This document shows positions 6,201 through 7,603 of a stretch of 7,603 nt of DNA, in pieces. The translations under genes were made by a program, and so were the position numbers. Every line of letters begins with the position of its first letter. Positions within the stretch are counted from its first letter, which is position 1. Under the pieces are notes generated by a model. That model saw only the letters and a list, made by a program, of their open reading frames with translations, made no database searches and was not told the origin of the DNA. Source of the stretch: Acidobacteriota bacterium (GTDB taxonomy: Bacteria > Acidobacteriota > Terriglobia > UBA7540); contig JAJYJL010000343.1 in the NCBI GenBank assembly GCA_021789565.1, forward strand, positions 1 to 7,603, read 5' to 3'.

Positions 6201-7416
6201 CGAGGCCCCCAAAACACAATCGACTTCTAAGCATCCGTCATCGTCCAACATCGCAAGTTCTAATGAGAAGTCGCTCCTGCTTGAAGGCATCGACGGGACC
6301 AACCCTCTTGGTTTCCTTACCGCCGTCGGGACATTGGTTGTTCTTCATAAGGCGGGTCACCGAGAGGCGCGGCTGGCCTGGCGGCGCAGCAGGCTCGCTT
6401 GGCGGCCCCAGGTGACAGGGTTGCCCACGGATGATCGAAGAGCTTTGTCGGAATTGATTACGAGGTATTTATGCGGAGCCAGTGTTTCGGAGGCATCAAT
6501 TAAAAAGAGTAACGATGCTGAAAAGCAATTTTCGGGGAAGAAAAAAGAGATCAGAGACAAGCGCGAAGAAATCAAGAAACGCAAACTGCGTGGCAAGGAG
6601 CACCAACGGGCGTTCGAAGAGGAAGTCACGCCCTTAGAAAGCGAATTAAAAAAGTTGCGTAAAATCTGGCTTGAGGCCCGGCATCGATCGGTTCTCCAGC
6701 CTGAGCTTGCTCTAGGAAAAAATATTGACTGTACGGAATTAGAATATCGAGCCATTGTAGAACCCCTTTTGGGAGCGGCTCGTTTCAGCGACCGTGAGGC
6801 GATTGATTTACTGGCTGCCTTTTGCAGTGTGGGCTGCTTAAACGAAAGTCCCACGAAGAGAAAAGAAGGGAAACTAGCATCAACCCCCTTCGCTTTTATC
6901 TCTGGGTCTGGTCATCAAGATTTCTTAGATACTGCAAGTATGCTTATTCAAAAAGTAACACCAGAGCTGGTGGAAGCCGCTCTCTTCACGCGTTGGAAAT
7001 ATGAAGACGAAGGCCTTTCCATGCGCTGGGATCCTGCAGAGGATCGGCGTTACGCCTTGATGGATCGTGATCCGACAGCAAACGATAATAAGCCCCGCAC
7101 TGTTTGGATGGCCAATCTTCTAGCTTACCGAGCACTAGCACTATTTACTTCTGCACCGACGAGCAGCGGTCTGGTAACGGCAGGCTGGGAACGAGGCGAA
7201 AATGGCAAGCCATATTTCACGTGGCCGCTCTGGTCTCATCCGCTCGATACAGACTCCATTCGATCGTTGTTATCGCTTTCGGAGTTATACATTCAGATGC
7301 CAGACCAAATTGCCTTACGTGCGAGAGCAGTGGATGCGACTTTCCGATCTCGCCGCATCAAGGTTGGCGCGGGCGCTAACTTCAAGATCAATTTCAGTCC
7401 AGCACGTGAAATATAA
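3289..7416 (+). CDS. cas3: Type I-G Cas3 helicase-nuclease fused to a Cas8-like/Cas3-extension domain
   Basis: This 1375-residue protein should be the target-degrading enzyme, an ATP-driven 3'-5' helicase with an HD single-strand DNase recruited by Cascade (family knowledge). The N-terminal two-thirds match the GSU0051-type Cas3, with the SF2 helicase first and HD second. Helicase motifs are FPWQ (20-23), Walker A DLPTAAGKTA (40-49), the DEAH box LILLDEAHLSVPF (184-196), SATPP (226-230), AVIVNRVNTA (300-309), TTQCVEVGADF (365-375) and QRFGRLNRLGR (392-402). HD metal-ligand candidates are His770, His801-Asp802 (in AYWHDVGKLDERF), His856, His887-His888 (in AIAGHHGHGRP) and Asp962 (in RLGDWYGS), so the nuclease looks intact. 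Acidic runs lie at 701-705 and 754-757. A Ser-rich linker (about 971-993) leads to a further domain (994-1375), described separately. Many relatives end near the HD domain, which makes this protein unusually long. The ATG at 3289 precedes the conserved FQALWTYEPFPWQ closely and is the best start despite lacking a Shine-Dalgarno site. Co-transcription with csb2 is likely. Confidence 0.93.
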   Translation: MINFPNFTEYFQALWTYEPFPWQRMMAERLIEGTWPKALDLPTAAGKTACIDIAIYALSAQAEKPVRVRTAPRRIWFVVDRRIVVDEAFERTQEIAEKLHAATDGPLRAVADRLRDVSGTERPLAVARLRGGILRDDGWARLASQPAVITSTVDQLGSRLLFRGYGRRPLTASIFAGLVAHDSLILLDEAHLSVPFMQTLGAVERYRGKEWAEQPIQTPFAFSILSATPPPDIPATAVFPGVERDAALSHPELIQRINASKPAELVCVKTNRSPEKDKFIDEAILRAASFVKDHSRQRTAVIVNRVNTAESIAQTLRDQYSDEMDVVLLTGRLRPFERDHLIAHYKPILKANAPNDPKKPVVLVTTQCVEVGADFSFDALVTEAASMDALRQRFGRLNRLGRLEFSPAAILIRDKDAKPGADDFIYGTALAESWQLLQELAETQTKEKHEHKIVDFGIAPLDIRLGAMGNLAPYLAPAPDAPLLLPAHLDLLCQTSPKPQVEPDIQLYLHGVGRGTPDVRVAWRADLDESDTGNWLETIAQCPPNSAELMTVPLYRFRNWLADTSEVDESGDVEGVREPEQQSRERMRPVLVWRGRDRSQVCTSASELAPNDVLVIPARYGMARLGQSALYEALGEKQLDIWEPSHAQSGKPLALRLNRVVLKPWLSCPPVRALIELAEDPAWEREQVQEAIDVVLTYNQEEEDEVPQLPGWLNVFLERVRDGRYEQHPAGGLVLRSQKAASQDGGEQDLFADDDDLVSAAGQEVPLDIHSTSVVRAVDKLARRCLPDEFNEPLKTAAYWHDVGKLDERFQIMLREGNELASRPEAPIAKSAAVPYSPARRRAIRAASGLPDNFRHEMLSIQLAERFLPNDNSAELNDLLLHAIAGHHGHGRPFAPVSPDPKPRAIHGVHAGVTIEVSAEDLAAWPAPHTFASGVSERFWRLTRRYGWWGLAYLEAILRLGDWYGSQWVMDEAPKTQSTSKHPSSSNIASSNEKSLLLEGIDGTNPLGFLTAVGTLVVLHKAGHREARLAWRRSRLAWRPQVTGLPTDDRRALSELITRYLCGASVSEASIKKSNDAEKQFSGKKKEIRDKREEIKKRKLRGKEHQRAFEEEVTPLESELKKLRKIWLEARHRSVLQPELALGKNIDCTELEYRAIVEPLLGAARFSDREAIDLLAAFCSVGCLNESPTKRKEGKLASTPFAFISGSGHQDFLDTASMLIQKVTPELVEAALFTRWKYEDEGLSMRWDPAEDRRYALMDRDPTANDNKPRTVWMANLLAYRALALFTSAPTSSGLVTAGWERGENGKPYFTWPLWSHPLDTDSIRSLLSLSELYIQMPDQIALRARAVDATFRSRRIKVGAGANFKINFSPAREI
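6268..7413 (+). other. C-terminal Cas8-like / Cas3-extension domain within the Cas3 fusion
   Basis: Residues 994-1375 are in frame with cas3, with no stop or restart at the junction. The domain begins LLLEGIDGTNPLGFLTAVGTL, an opening that resembles the N-terminus of independent type I-G proteins. Its C-terminal half has MRWDPAEDRRYAL (1245-1257), RTVWMANLLAYRALALF (1270-1286), TAGW (1297-1300) and FTWPLWSHPLDTDSIRSLL (1310-1328). From memory these match the I-G families named Cas3-extension, Cas8u2 or Csx17-like; which one is uncertain. Such proteins are expected to act as the large subunit that reads the PAM and recruits Cas3 (inference). Between the halves is a highly charged helical stretch (about 1073-1132) that looks like a coiled-coil hairpin. 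At about 380 residues the domain is much shorter than typical Csx17. It follows a Ser-rich linker, consistent with fusion of two once-separate proteins. Confidence 0.7.
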
Positions 7417-7583
7417 TTTTACACTGCCATATCTGAACAGCATCAACCAACATTGAATCGCAATTCGGGAGCCACGCGCTCCTTGATCTTTGACAACTAA
7501 ATAAATTTCGCTTCAAGTTATTCGGCCTCGCGCCGATTGTCTCACGGTCATGTACTACGAATGCCGGAGACGATCCTTTGCCC
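7417..7583 (+). other. Intergenic region after cas3 with two small hairpins
   Basis: No convincing gene is seen on either strand. Two 5-bp stem-loops occur: GGAGC/GCTCC (7468-7472 with 7478-7482, loop CACGC) and TCGGC/GCCGA (7522-7526 with 7532-7536, loop CTCGC). Between them TTGACA at 7490-7495 matches a sigma-70 -35 hexamer, and the following 13 bases are AT-rich, but no good -10 sits 16-18 bases further on. The region could hold a weak terminator for the effector operon and a promoter for the next genes. No CRISPR repeat is present. Confidence 0.4.
7468..7491 (+). terminator. Possible weak terminator after cas3
   Basis: A 5-bp GC-rich stem (GGAGC/GCTCC, loop CACGC) is followed by TTGATCTTT. 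The T-run is interrupted and the stem short, so any termination would be partial. Confidence 0.22.
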
Positions 7584-7603
7584 GTGAGCCAAACAAACGA
7601 CAA
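7584..7603 (+). CDS. Possible start of the next gene, perhaps cas4-cas1 (partial)
   Basis: GTG at 7584 opens a frame reading M-S-Q-T-N-D up to the window edge. GGAGA at 7566-7570 lies 13 bases upstream, a longer spacing than ideal. An ATG at 7561 opens only an eight-codon frame (MPETILCP) ending at TGA 7585-7587. In type I-G loci the effector genes are commonly followed on the same strand by a cas4-cas1 fusion and cas2, so this is the natural candidate. Six codons cannot confirm it. Confidence 0.3.

Noticed and set aside
6261..6267. TAATGA at the linker-extension junction as a remnant stop/start of two once-separate genes
   Set aside because: The TAA, the TGA and the ATG at 6263 are all out of the cas3 frame, and this ATG does not read into the extension domain. 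It therefore cannot be a direct relic without extra indels.
7490..7523. TTGACA as part of a confident sigma-70 promoter
   Set aside because: The -35 match is perfect, but the hexamers 16-18 bases downstream (such as TCAAGT) match TATAAT poorly. It is kept only as a note in the intergenic entry.
7394..7603. Minus-strand open frame of about 69 codons at the right end
   Set aside because: It starts only at the window edge with a TTG, has no recognisable motif, overlaps the cas3 3' end and covers the gap with hairpins. It is best explained as a chance frame.
1..7603. CRISPR repeat-spacer array
   Set aside because: No 25-40 base repeat recurs at regular spacing anywhere in the window. The only repeats noticed are short dyads and the TTTCAAAA octamer.

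Overview
The window holds the effector half of a type I-G (formerly I-U) CRISPR-Cas operon, all on the + strand. Three genes are complete and tightly packed: csb1 (the Cas7 backbone subunit, 345-1670), csb2 (the Cas5-Cas6 fusion, 1671-3275) and a very long cas3 (3289-7416). Identification rests on family motifs read by eye in the translations; no database search was run. The organism is probably a member of the Pseudomonadota (Proteobacteria), judged from moderate-to-high GC, clear Shine-Dalgarno sites and the family of the system. This is inference, and no finer placement is possible.

Layout. Positions 1-209 carry the 3' end of an unrelated gene whose product ends in a SEC-C zinc-binding motif. 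A 135-base gap (210-344) changes from GC-rich to AT-rich and contains two TTCA/TGAA dyads and a strong ribosome binding site; the operon promoter is most likely here, although no consensus promoter is visible. csb1 and csb2 abut exactly (TAG then ATG). csb2 and cas3 are 13 bases apart. After cas3, positions 7417-7583 are non-coding and contain two small hairpins. A GTG at 7584 may open the next gene, perhaps the cas4-cas1 fusion that usually completes such loci. No CRISPR array, cas4-cas1 or cas2 lies inside the window.

How the genes work together (family knowledge). Csb2 is expected to cut precursor crRNA with its Cas6-like half and to cap the complex with its Cas5-like half. Several Csb1 copies form the crRNA-binding backbone, and a Cas8-type large subunit is needed for target recognition and Cas3 recruitment. 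Cas3 then unwinds and degrades the target DNA. The most notable point is that the 1375-residue Cas3 has, in order, an SF2 helicase, a C-terminal HD nuclease with a full set of metal-ligand candidates, a Ser-rich linker and a further domain of about 380 residues. That extra domain resembles the Cas3-extension/Cas8-like proteins usually encoded separately in I-G loci, and no separate Cas8/Csx17 gene is seen here. The nuclease-helicase and a probable large-subunit-like component therefore appear to be made as one polypeptide.
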